Shown here: positions 25,101 to 36,627 of the stretch, one piece after another
Numbering within the stretch: the first letter of the stretch is position 1
Layout of the letters: every line of letters begins with the position of its first letter
Position numbers and translations under genes: made by a program
Notes under the pieces: generated by a model
Told to the model about the DNA's origin: nothing
What the model saw: only the letters and a program-made list of their open reading frames with translations
Database searches by the model: none
Source of the DNA: Caenorhabditis elegans
Lineage: Eukaryota; Nematoda; Chromadorea; Rhabditida; Rhabditidae
Assembly (NCBI RefSeq): GCF_000002985.6
Contig: NC_003283.11
Location: 11,780,001 to 11,844,000 of the forward strand
Reading direction: 5' to 3'
Length of the DNA stretch: 64,000 nt

Positions 25101-28100
25101 TGGAGGATGAGCAGTGTCTGAACCAAGTGAAGATGCTTTCTCAATACAGACTGACACAACTTCATGTTTATCATCATAGCAGAGGCCAACGAGAATCTGA
25201 AAATGTTCTTGAATTTTTTGAATTTTTAAAAACGGAATGTCGAAATTTTTGAATATTTTTAAATACTTCTATCTTCAAAGTTTAAAATATGCAAACCATC
25301 AATAACCGAGGGTCTTTAGTAATGGATTTACAATTCATTTAAAAAATGTCTCTTAATTTTGGCTTGTCATTTGTCACAAATTTTTCGATTCAATAATTTC
25401 TAAATTGCCGAACCACCGTCAAATTTTCAAACATATTCACTTGCGGCCCTCCCCCTTCAATGGACATTTTTCAATTGAAATATGTTTTGTACTAGTAAAC
25501 CAAAACGTTAAAGTAGTTTTAGAATAAAATATGAAACCTCGGGAGAACCGCTCATCGGTTGACTACAAAATCTTCCAGTTGCATCAACCATACTACTTCT
25601 CCGACTGTCTCCATTATGTCCACGTGAAATACCATTTGAATGCATTGATGGCTGAAAACAAGGATATAAAATGTCAAGAAAAGAGAATAGGAAGGCATAA
25701 GAAACAGCAAAAAAGAGATTCCGTGGAGCGTGCTTAAATTCGAAATTTTTGTTTTTTGTGAAGTCGTCTTCTTTCGCTTCTCCATCACATTCGTTTTTAC
25801 ACTTCATCAAATCAAATGAAGCATAACGAAAACTTGGAATGATCAGTAATCATAATGATATGGTGATATTTTAGAACATTTCTGTCACCCGACACCACAC
25901 CCACTTCTTATGGGAAAAAGGAGACACAAAAATAATTAGGTACCATGTACATGTTTTGAATTTTATGTCAGATCCTAGTTAATCCCTTTTATTTATCAGA
26001 AAGTTAATTATATTTTCGAAATGAACTACTAAGTCCTTGCCTAGAATAGAAACTAGAAAGTATGAATTCATAAACACAAAGGTCGGTATCTTCTGAATGA
26101 ATGATTTTTATTTAATGTGCACGAGAAAACAAAAGAAAGTGAATTTTCTAATGGATGGCTCTTCTTTCAATGTTATTGTTCTTTTGGGTTGAGCTCATTT
26201 CTATTCTAGATTCAAAAAAAATGAGAATTGAAAAACGAACATGTCTATTTTTATGCTTCTTTTAAGGAAATTGTGTACGAAAATCTTACTCAGTGGAACA
26301 CCATGAATAGCTGTAATTCCAGTCTAAATTTTTCAAAAAATTTTCAAAAACCATTGCTCTCAATGCTCTCCAAATGATCGCGAGTTTTGGAAAAAAACGA
26401 GAGCCGCTTGCACTTTCAATCTTAAGTCAAATCGAAAGCCGTTCATCGGTCTCTGAGAATTCAGTATCTAGCAAAAAAGCGAACGACTCGTTTCCTTTGA
26501 GATGGCGGTCGACGCGGGAATTTGAAATTGGAAATTGAGTTGATGTGATGTGCCCGTTTGGGAAAATAAACAGCTTTTTCTGTGCAATTCAGTTACTATT
26601 TTTGAGTCTTGCTTTTTTGGGAAAAAGACAATGAACAAAGAAGACGAACGGCTGGGAATTTGTTCTATTTTGTGAATTGTTGAATAAATTAGAAAAAGTG
26701 AAACACTTTCGAAATGGGAAACTTTTTGAACAAAAAATGTAGACTTGGTTTTTTTGTTTTTCATGACAACATATTTTGTAACTTAGGGTACATAAACTTC
26801 CTTTACCAAATTGCAATATTTTGAATTTAAATTTAAAACTCGTAAATTAATTGAAAAATGCCAAAATAGCTCTGGATTCTTTCTTAACTTTGAGAAATAT
26901 ACATTTTCAAATTCAATAATATCAAATTTATGTCTTTCATTCATTTTGATAAAGAATAACAAGACATTTGTTATAGTACGAGTTTTGAAATTAAAAAGGG
27001 GAGTATAGTCTGTTGGTTTTGAGCTAAAAAAATATAGTAAAATTGGCCCTAAATGAAATTATGAAATTCGTTCGTTTCTGGCCAGTTTTAATGTATTTAA
27101 ACAAAAATCTCAAACCCTCATTCTACATTAATTAATATTGAAAACATCCTATTTACTTTACTTTCTGTCTTGAAAATATGTCTTTTCATGGTATATGTTT
27201 TTCATTATGTCAAAATTTCAAAGTAAATCCCCCGTCTTCAAACTTTCCTCTTTCTAACAAGGTTCATGATCAGCCATTTTTGATCAAAAAGCAAGAAGTG
27301 CCATTCTAGAATAAATGAAGATTCTAACTAACTGAAATTCATCATTTTCTGCCATTTTTCTCACCTCAGTTTCATGAATATTCATAGTTCAAAAAGCCAC
27401 GATGATCTTAAAGGATAATCTAAACAAATAATACGCTTTTCTTTCTAGCCAAATCCGAGACTTGAATGTTCAGAATTGAAACGCCTTAGCAACATACACA
27501 ACGTAAATATCCGCTGGAAACCGACCAGAAAATCTAATTAGAAAAGGCGAGACAAAGTGAAGGCACCTGTCTTTTTTGTCTTTTTTTACAAAAAAAATCA
27601 TAAATAATAGTTAGGAAAGAAAACAAAAAGAGTTCAAAATTAAAATAATATTAATGTCAAGGACTTATATTTTCAAGTCATTGACATATCTCATGTGTAT
27701 CCAATTTCCTTTTTCTTCAAAAAAAAAAAGAAGAAGCCCATTAAATACGTTTTGAACTTTCGTAATACTTCAATAATGTGCATCAAAAAATCGGCACAAG
27801 GAACAAGAAAGCAGCTGAAACCAATATAAACTTATATAATGAATATTTCAAATGTACTAGTCATCCGAAAAAAAAACGCTATTTTTAGAAGCATGCATGC
27901 TATTTATAAGGTTTCGATACTTAAGAAACCACGTGCTTATTCTTATAGATTGACAATTATTCATTTCTCTTGTATACAACAAAAGGGATATAAGAATAGA
28001 AAGAGAGTAACATGTGATGAAATTGAGATAATTAGTGCTTCAACTCGAACAACTTGGATACACAAGGGATGATGAGCTGAAAAATGGGTTTGCATACTAA

Positions 28101-31100
28101 ACAAATAAAGCATTGAAAATTCTGTCTACACTTTAGTATAATATAAAGATTCTAGGCAAAATATTTTTTCAACTTAAATCAGAAGCTCATGTTTCCAAAA
28201 GTTTTTCATGTTCACCTAATTGTACAAATTCCCCAAAATCATTTTTCAAAATACTGAGTACAGGGGTATAAATTTTTTAACATAGAAAATGAAATGGTTT
28301 AAATGTGTATTATTGGGAATAGGCCCATTCTTTGTATATTGTATTTCTATTGATAAATAACCAATGTGGTTATTAAAATAAAACTAACCCCAACTCACTA
28401 TCCTTCCAGAAGCGACAACGTTTACAGACTACGAAGACTACATAGACTACAAACTATGGACACACGGAATAAGCGCTTAAAATGTAAATGGTTTGTTGAT
28501 TGTTTAGAGAAAAAAATGACTGAAAATTAACATTTAAATTAAGTTTGGTGAAATTAAGTGTTTATTTTTCATGGATATATTTGGAAAAAAGTTTAACTTC
28601 AAAAATAATGTTTCAATTTGATTGTAGTTTGTTAGAGATCTTGTTAGAGTTTTGAAAGGACAAAAACACTTTGAAATGAAAGAAACAAGTATTTATATGT
28701 GTAGTATATTCTATCGTAAAAAAATCCCAAAAACACATTTTGTGTCTCTTTTAGTTTGTTACATACTACCAACTCTTCAACAAATTTGATAACCCACAAC
28801 AATAAGACACCAAATTTTTTTGGAAAGATCCGAAGGAAACATTTTTTTAAAAAGAGAATTGAGTCTGTGTTAGACAACTTTATATAAGAATTGGTCGAAA
28901 AAACATAAAAATAGGAAAAGAATATCCGGGAGTTTGCTTCCTTTTTTCTATTTTTCTGCAGATATTAGGGCAATTATATAGAAGTATACACACGCAAAAA
29001 AAGAAATGTCATAGAAATATGTTCTTATATCCCACACATTCCGTTTCCTAAAGTTATGAAATATTTAAATTTATCCTTGAATATCACAGAAGGTTTCAGA
29101 TTTTCCCATTTCAGTTCTTTGCGGTTTCTGTGATTTTTTTAGAATTTTCAAATCCAGTGAATGCATAACACATATTTATGCTGGAAGACAAACAAATCAA
29201 AAAGCGAAAAACCGGAAAAAAGATGGATGTGGTCCATGAATTTGCGATTGCTTTGTGACGAAATAAAAGAAACGAAGAAAAAACTGATAAATGTATTTAG
29301 GATTTCTTATTTCGGAGACATTGAGCATTTTGTTTGCTGATTGTAACTTGATTATGTAAACGGAATGCAGACTAAATAGAAATAGATTTGAATCGAAAAG
29401 AGATAAAACGTTTAGAAAAGCGTTTGCAGGTCTAAAAAGTGTCAGGGAATCGTACAAATAATATACCTCATTTTTCATATTATCATAGAATGAAGTCTAT
29501 TATGGTTCTTTGAAAGGTTTCCTTTAAATCAAAATTCTGACAATTTTCGAAAGGTGAGATGTAGCGCCACGTTGTGAGCACTTTAAAAAAAATTTTCAAA
29601 TATTTTTGTTTACTTTTACAATGTTAAGTGAGGTTCCATTCTGGTAAGGTTTGTTTTTATACCTACGCGCCTATTATTACAAGCTTGTAAGTACAAGATA
29701 GGTGGCGGTCACCTTCAAGATAGGCTCAGAAATTTTTGTGCATATTTTATAACCTTGCTTCAAAGAAATATAAATTATTTTTGTTAAAATTGTTGCAATA
29801 GCCTTTTTTGAAACTTTTAGTGAATCTCAATTATCCAGAAACATGTTTTTGTGTGGAACTATTTGTACTCAATTTGCACCCAGTTCCTCTTCTTTAATTT
29901 TCTCATTCAACTTTTCAGAATTCCACATTCAAACCCCGCATCAGGAGTCAATTTTCAAAAAGGAAGCTTGTTCCAACCGGAAACCTTTGCTTTTCCATTT
30001 AGTGAGTGATTGTAAGCTAAAAAATGCTGCTGACGTCATTCTAAACTTTTTCTGTCTTTCGCGTCTTTTTGCTCCTTTTTTTCTTGATATAATTGGAAAC
30101 TCACACATTTTGTTACATAGATGCCACCCCCGCCTCCTGCTACCCATATATATCTGTCAAATTGGTTAAATTGGAAATTTTGCCCTTGGCAAAAGCTTTT
30201 ATGATCTCATGGAAACTTTTAAGAGTGGAAAGTGAAGTATGAAAGTTTACATTTTAATAAATAATAATCTTCGAAAAAATGGAGTCATATGAATATCATT
30301 AGCTAAATATAGAATTATATGGTCTGTTGAGTTTCTGAAATGTTATTTTTAAATTTTGATTTCTAAAATATGGTTAAAATCTGAATGACACGGATCATAA
30401 GTTCTGAAGTTTTATCTTAAGGGCTTCCACTACTTACATAAAAATATTATGAATTGATTTAATGTAATAAAACCAAATGAATGAAAAGGTTAAAAGAAAA
30501 GGGAAAGAGTTTCTGAAAACAAAAAGTAAGAAAAATAGATTGATGAAAAAATTTGCTAGTTTTGTAATGAGAAACCCGCTTTGTAAATAAAAAAATCCGG
30601 TTTGGCGGGACATATCAGCGACATGACATATCAGGATATATACGTAAGGGCTCTACAAACCAGGGGTGTGCGCCAAATTTGCCGTTTGCCAAGCTCGGCA
30701 AATTTCAAAAAAGTAGATTTGCCGCACACCCCTGCTACAAACGTTGCACGGTCGTTACATTAATTTTTGATCTAGTTTTGTGGTTTCTGTGTTAAATTAA
30801 TTAAACTCAAAAATGAAGCGAGTGCAATAGGAATTCGTACAATACGTATTTTTAAACGCTCAACGCAGCTCTAATTCCAAGAAAGACCCCAAAATAACTA
30901 GTCCTATTGTTTTTTTTTGCTGAATAAACTTTTGTTCTTGACAATGAAACATCAAACATGATACAGCACTTTCAAATTGTTGGCAGTTTTATTACTGAAA
31001 CGGGACATAAAGTGTCTTGTTTATAGTGGATAGTTCCAACTTTCAAAATGTGAAGCGGAAAATTAACATGTTTTAAAATAGGTTTACAGAAAGAAAGAAA

Positions 31101-33385
31101 AACAAAGCGATCCATTTCATTTTAAAGCTATTTTATCTCTATATTCTCAGAGTAAATTACAAATTCACCTAGAAAACTTTGAATTGAAAATGATTCTTGT
31201 TACGGTTTTATTTTGATACGAAGAAAACTTTTTCGAATGCAATTTTTATTAATGTTTGATGTTTTCATCCCTTTTTTAGCACTTGTATTCAAGTGTTTTA
31301 TTCTTTGGAACCTCCATTTCCTTTCCTTTTTATGTGAACAGGCACCTCAATTCTTCTTACATTTCTTTTCAATTAAACAACAGGGATTAAAAGCATCATT
31401 AAAATGTTGCCTTATTGCTCACCGAAACTGGTAGAAGTGATGGAGATGTTGCACCTCCAAGTGAATGAATTTCCAATGATGATTTCTGAGTAACAGCATC
31501 TGATGATGACTCTGACGAGCTTCGAGAATCGCTCAGTTTTCTTCTGAAAAAACGTATTCATTCTTGATAAAAAGATATCAGACTGGGTAGAGGATTGAGG
31601 ATTTATTTTTATTCAGTCAAAGAATTAATATCCTCTAGGTATTATTCCAAAAAATGACCAACCACCAAAAGAAAATTGCAACGCAAAGACTGATTGCGAA
31701 TTTCCGTTTCCGGTTCTTTTCAGAAAACTTTTGGTTACCGAAAGTTCAAAGTTTGGATCTACAAAATTTATATATTCTGTCCTAAATTAATATGCTCTAC
31801 GCATTGTTGAATTCAAAATAAACTTTAGAGCCACTAAAAATAGAGAGTTCCTATCCAAAAATTGTTCATTTCCGAAAATACACAGTTAATCCTTCCATTC
31901 ACTCCTCCGCACCAATGCCCTACCTCAAATCCATCGTCGACATTTTTAGAGATATAAAATCTAGAGGATCAGTGTCAGTTGCAGACCAAATGCAGTGAGT
32001 GCTCTAATGTGTGCCCTCAAAATGAGAAAGGAGAGAGCAAAGCTGTGTGCACGAAAACTGAGGGCGTGGTCCAGTGAGTAAAGAGGCGGTTTTTAGCCAA
32101 ATCTTTTGTCAACTCGTTTTTCTGTCCCATGCACAGGAAGGAAACGGTCAAATCCTCTTCTCGTTGGAATAGTTGAGTCAGATGGAAACAAGCAAAAAAA
32201 ACTATAGAAAGAAGAAAGAAACACAAACTAATTGCTTAAGAACGAACAACAAGAATTAGAGATAAAAAGAGGGAAAAGAAGAAAGAAGTCCGTTTAAGAT
32301 GAGGAAATAAAAGTACGTTAATTGTCTACTGAATAATCCGTTAGCCCCTCGCCGTGTTGCTCATGAAACTCTTTCGTTGGATTTATTTTATTCTTCCCAT
32401 AATCACGGATAAAATTGGATAGACCAAAAAATTTTGATGTAATCCTAGAATAATCGGAATTTCTTAAAATAGATTCATATTCAATCAGATTAAATAGTTT
32501 TTACTCTTATTATTTCACTTGAAAATTAATTATATGTAGGCATGTAGGCTCTCTAATGTATGTTTCAAACTTCTTGCTTTCAATTGAATATAGTTAGTGA
32601 TTCCGGAATTAGTCACTTTTAGAATTATTGTAAGGAAAATCTTCTTTAAAATCAGAGTAATGTGCGAAAACATAACAAATCGAAATGAAACTTGTAAAAA
32701 TGTGTACTTTCATAAATAATTTCATAAAGTCAAACGAACGAACACAACTTAAAACAAATGAACATAGTACAATTAATGTGTTAATTAATTTGTATTCGAA
32801 ATTTTTTAATCAGAAATGAAACTTCAAAATAAACAGTTTTCTTTTCAGATATTTTAGTATCAATAATGCCTTTGTGTTTTTTTAAATTAAATGGCGTAGT
32901 GAATAGTACTATTTACACTAACGCAGGTATTATGTAGAAGTCTAAAGATAAACATTTTCCCCAGCAAACACGAAATTACTGTAACTCCTGTTGATTTATG
33001 AGTCTCCATTGAAACCTATTTAAAAAATCTTTCCAGTAATATTTCAATTCCTTTTTTAAATATGATACATTGTGTAGTGTCCCGTAAAGTGATATGAGCT
33101 ACAGTAGCTTGCAGCTCGCTTGGCAAGACCAATAATATGGCGAAACTGCCCATCTTTAAACGTCTACGTAATAATTATTGTTTTCGAGATGGGGTCTTCG
33201 ATAATAATATGCTCTTACCATAACTAAAATTTAACGAAAATTAGATATAGTTTTTGATAAAAAAGAAAACACCTATTTTCAAAATTGAGGTTTTCAATTT
33301 TGAAATCAAGAAGTTTGCCACCCTAACTACATTCATACCTTAAAAAGAAAGCAATTAGTTGCTGAATCGACAAACAAGTCCACAT
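22124..33385 (-). CDS. Small C2-domain protein, synaptotagmin-like
   Basis: Minus-strand exons at 31543-31423, 25651-25538, 25196-24984, 24078-23926 and 22171-22124 join in perfect phase. A candidate first exon at 33385-33339 (MWTCLSIQQLIAFFL) supplies the matching two-base overhang, giving 231 residues. Residues about 95-231 form one C2 domain: ILVGLCYDDKHEVVSVCIEK, then STQPVYSHHCTMRFSKD, then VRVEVWTVTG, IGSISIGFAS, EHWQQMM and a final KWHAIQSE. The WH close is typical of synaptotagmin C2B domains. The middle is Ser-rich and low complexity (SDSRSSSESSSDA). Asp ligands of classical Ca2+-binding C2 loops look mostly absent, so membrane binding may be calcium independent (inference). The introns reach 5.8 kb. 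The C2 call is strong, but the first exon is tentative because it rests only on an ATG, a GTATGA donor and phase. Confidence 0.72.
30661..30734. repeat. Short hairpin element
   Basis: Inverted ends CAGGGGTGTGCG / CGCACACCCCTG, with GGCAAATTT-type words inside, form a 74-bp palindromic unit in an intron of the C2-domain gene. Confidence 0.7.
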
Positions 33386-34494
33386 TGATCTTCGACGAGT
33401 TTCACTCTAGAACTCAATTCAAAAGTGACCGAAAAAGAACAAAGCGCTTCGTGTGTTTGTTGGCATCCGGAGGCGGACCCTGAATGAGCACGCAATTTAA
33501 AATAGCCATAAAAATCTGCCAGTTAGCAGAAAAAGAGACACAATTCAAAAATTTCGTGTGGGCTTAAAATGGAAAAGGCACTAGATGATAATTGGATAAG
33601 CCTAAGAAAAAAAGTGAGACGAGCTAGCTCGCAGTTCGCGTGGCGAGACCAATGCGCGTATGATATGGCGACTCTTCCCATCATTAGATTTCTACGTAAT
33701 AATTGATTTTATCGAGTTGCTTTATCGAGTTGCATTGCTCTTCGGTGAGTTTCAGTGATAAAATTGAGAGAGAAGTGAACGAGTTTATATTCTACACAAA
33801 GACAATGAGCACCCGATGCAATAAATACTTTTTCTAAGAAAACAATATAAATGCAAAAGTGGAGGGAAAACGAAAAATTACTGGCAATGAAGACGTTTAG
33901 AAAATTTTGGGGAGGCAATACACAGAATATACACATTGAGATGGTTCGAATGGCAAAGAGAAGGTGGTGGCTAATCATTCTATATAGCACAACGCCAAAT
34001 ATAATTTCGATGTGGCGGAATTTGTGATGGTGAATGGAAGTAACAAAAAAGGGACAAAAAAAAAAGAAATGAAGAAGTATGGAACGAAAAGATATTACTA
34101 CATGCGACTGAATTCAGAAGAAATTACAATTATTGATGTCAGTTCATGGTTCAACTTCAACTACAAAGTCTCCGGCACTACATTTGGTTCCTTGTGGTGC
34201 ATGGATAGCCTTGACGGTTCCAGCAATTGGAGAGTCGATGACCATCTCCATATTCATTGCGGAAAGCACAAATAGTGGTTGCTTCTTGGTAGCCTGGAAA
34301 GAAAAACTCCTATAAATTCAATTTTTGTGTGAAGAGCTCAAAACAAGGCTATAAATTAATCTCTTCCCGTTCTTCCCTATAACTTCCGTTGTGGGGCCCA
34401 CCGCTTTTGAATTCTTCTCATTTGTCTTTCTTGTTTTTCAAAGAAATCCAGAATACATATCCCGGATGCATGATTGATTTATTGCATCTTTACA
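32841..34494. repeat. Duplicated block, distal copy (contains pyc-1 exon copy)
   Basis: 32841-33010 matches 37441-37610 at an offset of 4600 bases, and 33612-34494 matches 37660-38520 at an initial offset of 4048. The distal copy therefore carries about 550 extra bases (33.06-33.61 kb), whose left edge is itself a diverged form of the GAGCTAGCTCGCAG / GGCGAGACC sequence. Stretches of several hundred bases (33614-34040) are almost identical between copies. The block covers part of the last pyc-1 intron, its last exon and the downstream flank. Confidence 0.9.
34144..34293 (-). pseudogene. Second copy of the last pyc-1 exon, biotin Lys replaced by Asn
   Basis: These 150 bases differ from the real final exon (38130-38279) at five positions by my count. 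The TTTCCAG acceptor, the 49-codon frame and the stop survive. Translation gives [14 protein letters not shown] where the intact exon gives [14 protein letters not shown]: the lysine that carries biotin is Asn. Two further changes are Val to Ala at the first codon and Leu to Phe near the end. AATAAA after the stop has become AATAAT. The copy lies downstream of pyc-1 on the same strand and starts in the same phase, so it could be a dead remnant or an alternative last exon reached by skipping. I list it as a pseudogene because the key residue is lost. Confidence 0.85.
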
Positions 34495-34690
34495 CCGGCT
34501 GTACTCAAAATTAAAACCTATATCTAAAACTTCTAAGCCTTTCTCTGCAGATGGAACGTTTTTTCCAGTTGTCCAGAAGTTTTCGAGAAACATAAATATT
34601 ATATGACATAAATATTATAGTTTACAGCAGTTACAACTTAAAAAGCTCAAGTTTTCTGGAACTGTTTATAAATTTCTTGAACGTAGAATT

Positions 34691-35090
34691 TTCTCGACGT
34701 TCTTCAAACCGTATGAAACCTTTTCAGGTCCTTTCCGAAAGTTTTGGCGAGTTTTTATTTTACATTTTTAAGTTTCTGGAAATTATAACTATTTTTGATA
34801 TTTTAAAGAAATTCTAAAAAGTTCAGGAAATTTTAGAACGTTCCATAATCTTCTGAAATTTTCCAGAATGTTCTAGATCTTTCTAGAATTTTCTCGACGT
34901 TCTTCAAACAGTATGAAACCTTTTCAGGTCCTTTCCGAAAGTTTTGGCGAGTTTTTATTTTACATTTTTAAGTTTCTGGAAATTATAACTATTTTTGATA
35001 TTTTAAAGAAATTCTAAAAAGTTCAGGAAATTTTAGAACGTTCCATAATCTTCTGAAATTTTCCAGAATGTTCTAGATCTTTCTAGAATT
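34691..35090. repeat. Exact 200-bp tandem duplication
   Basis: 34691-34890 and 34891-35090 are the same 200 bases with one visible difference (CAAACC against CAAACA). A third partial start (TTCTCGA) follows at 35091. Near-identity points to a recent event or ongoing homogenisation. Confidence 0.9.
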
Positions 35091-35105
35091 TTCTCGAATT
35101 CTTCC
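34861..35105. promoter_or_regulatory. Cluster of heat-shock elements
   Basis: TTCCAGAATGTTC (34861-34873, again 35061-35073) and TTCTAGAATTTTC (34881-34893, again 35081-35093) are perfect TTCnnGAAnnTTC arrays, the HSF-1 binding consensus. The second set runs on into TTCTCGAATTCTTC. The cluster lies about 1.5 kb upstream of the candidate first exon of the C2-domain gene and 3 kb downstream of pyc-1. Heat-shock elements spread by transposons are known in C. elegans; whether this one acts on a gene is inference. Confidence 0.6.
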
Positions 35106-35320
35106 ACCTTTCTCCAGGAATTTTAGAAAGGCAGTGACAACATGATTACTGATCGACTTCTCGACACGAACGGCCTGGAAAAAAGGTAGTTTTAAATGGA
35201 AACTGATCAATTTGTTGTGGAAGTTTGCCAAAAGTAACTCGACAACTTGGGCAAAAACCGATGTCAAAATTAAATAAGATTTTTTTGGTTTTTGCATTTT
35301 AAAGTCTTGGAAATTTTATA

Positions 35321-35632
35321 TTAAGAAACCATGAAAACATGAGAAAGCCTACGATAGCTCCTGGCGACCTCTACCGTAGTATTGAATAAAAATAACAACA
35401 AGTTGGAATTTAATTTCAGGTGCGCGCGCGAAAATTTATAATTTTCATTTGCATGATACGTGGTATCGAGATAAAAGAAACGGGAGAGAGACGCGAAACG
35501 TGAAGATTTAAATACAAAAAAAAGTCGTTCTTTGTCTCCCGTTTCTTTCATCTCGATACCACGCGTCATGTAAATGAAAATGATAAATTTCGCCACAAAT
35601 GTAGGAATTCTCATGTTTTCATGGTGTCTTAA
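35321..35632. repeat. Nested hairpin element
   Basis: Outer arms (35321-35345 and 35608-35632) share ACCATGAAAACATGAGAA in mirrored form. Inner arms (about 35430-35482 and 35540-35592) share TGGTATCGAGATAAAAGAAA and CGGGAGA in mirrored form. Two nested palindromes suggest one element inside another or a composite foldback element. Confidence 0.75.
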
Positions 35633-35657
35633 ATAATAGAAAAGAGTCGAAAATTGG

Positions 35658-35857
35658 TATTATCGAAAAAATACGATCGCACAAATTTCTCATGATTTAT
35701 TTTTGATCTACATGTTGAACTTGACTCTGCCCCCAATCTTGTTGCCGTTGTTATTTTGTTGTGGCTGTCTTGTCGAAGGAAGGGGATGAGCCTAGTCAAC
35801 AAGGTAGATCAAAAATAAATTATGAGAAAATTGTGCGATCGTATTTTTTCGATAATA
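35658..35857. repeat. MITE copy 1 (foldback, 200 bp)
   Basis: Ends TATTATCGAAAAAATACGAT and the mirrored ATCGTATTTTTTCGATAATA extend to inverted repeats of about 50 bp. The loop (TTGCCGTTGTTATTTTGTTG) matches copy 2 at 36.3 kb. Its loop has a five-C run where copy 2 has 22. Confidence 0.85.
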
Positions 35858-36271
35858 GGAGTTCAGAAATCCTTTTGAAAATTCCAAAAATTTCACAAAT
35901 TCCAATTTTTCGACATTTTTTCCAAAAAACAAAACCAAAAAAATTGCTTACCCGACCCTGCTCATAGGTCAATTCTTTGAAGGACGAGCCCGATTTTCAG
36001 TGATATGCTCCGGTTTGACGATCTGATCAGTGGCTGAACTATCAATTGATGCCTCTCCGATTCTCGAGTCTCCAATTGAAGAGCGATCACTTTGCTGTTT
36101 TTGAATTGATGGGACTGTTTCCGGCGCGACGACTTTCAGATTCTGAAAAAATGCACGTATTAAAGAACCTTGAGAAGATAAATTTTTGAATTTTTTTAGA
36201 CAGGTTCTGGTAGAAAATTCTAGTCTGACTGAATTTAAAAAAAAATTAATTCAGAAAAATAAAATAAAATA

Positions 36272-36484
36272 ATTATCAAAAAATACGATCGCACAAATTT
36301 CTCATGATTTATTTTTGATCTACCTGTTGAACTTGACTCCCCCCCCCCCCCCCCCCCCCCAATATGGTTGCCGTTGTTATTTTGTTGTGGCTGTCTTGTC
36401 GAAGGACGGGGATGAGCCTAGTCAACAAGGTAGATCAAAAATAAATTATGAGAAAATTGTGCGATCGTACTTTTCCGATAATAA
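36272..36484. repeat. MITE copy 2 (foldback, 213 bp, expanded C run)
   Basis: Nearly identical to copy 1 in arms and loop, but longer because of the poly-C tract. It lies about 400 bases from copy 1 in the same orientation. Confidence 0.85.
36339..36360 (-). repeat. 22-base C run (G run on minus strand)
   Basis: An uninterrupted run of 22 C sits in the loop of MITE copy 2. On the minus strand this is G22, able to form a G-quadruplex. Such long G tracts are the known deletion hotspots of C. elegans dog-1 (FANCJ) mutants. Confidence 0.9.
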
Positions 36485-36532
36485 TGTAGTCTAACTAGGG
36501 AATGATTTGCAGAGGGTTTAGAACTTTAAAAC

Positions 36533-36627
36533 AAATTTAGTTGTAGAGATATTGTAATGAAATCCACTGTAACTTTAACAGACCGTGTTGCTTTACTTCA
36601 AGCGTTTATATCTCTACAACCAAATTT
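36533..36627. repeat. Inverted repeat
   Basis: AAATTTAGTTGTAGAGATAT (36533-36552) is mirrored, with one change, by ATATCTCTACAACCAAATTT (36608-36627), leaving a 55-base spacer. Confidence 0.65.

Larger units (their letters stand above)
35095..36142 (-). pseudogene. Two-exon gene remnant with frameshift
   Basis: Minus-strand exon 36142-35952 has a good TTTTTTCAG acceptor and a GTAAGC donor. It reads NLKVVAPETVPSIQKQ, then SDRSSIGDSRIGEASIDSSA, then a stop (SKN*). Shifting frame by one base at about 35985 removes the stop and gives KELTYEQGR to the donor. The next acceptor (TTTTTTCCAG before 35174) continues in phase with AVRVEKSISNHVVTAFLKFL. This looks like a once-coding pair of exons broken by a single indel. 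It could instead be a true terminal exon ending at SKN*. No family was recognised. A hairpin element and one MITE lie in the intervening intron. Confidence 0.45.

Noticed and set aside
29843..30169. 108-codon plus-strand open frame
   Set aside because: AT-rich, Phe/Ser-biased translation without motif, inside a C2-gene intron. No start or splice context.
31640..31740. Hydrophobic KRKFAISLCVAIFFWWLVIF on the minus strand, suggesting a transmembrane exon for the C2-domain gene
   Set aside because: Every available donor leaves TG, and joining to the next exon would make a TGA stop. The exon at 33339-33385 fits the phase instead.
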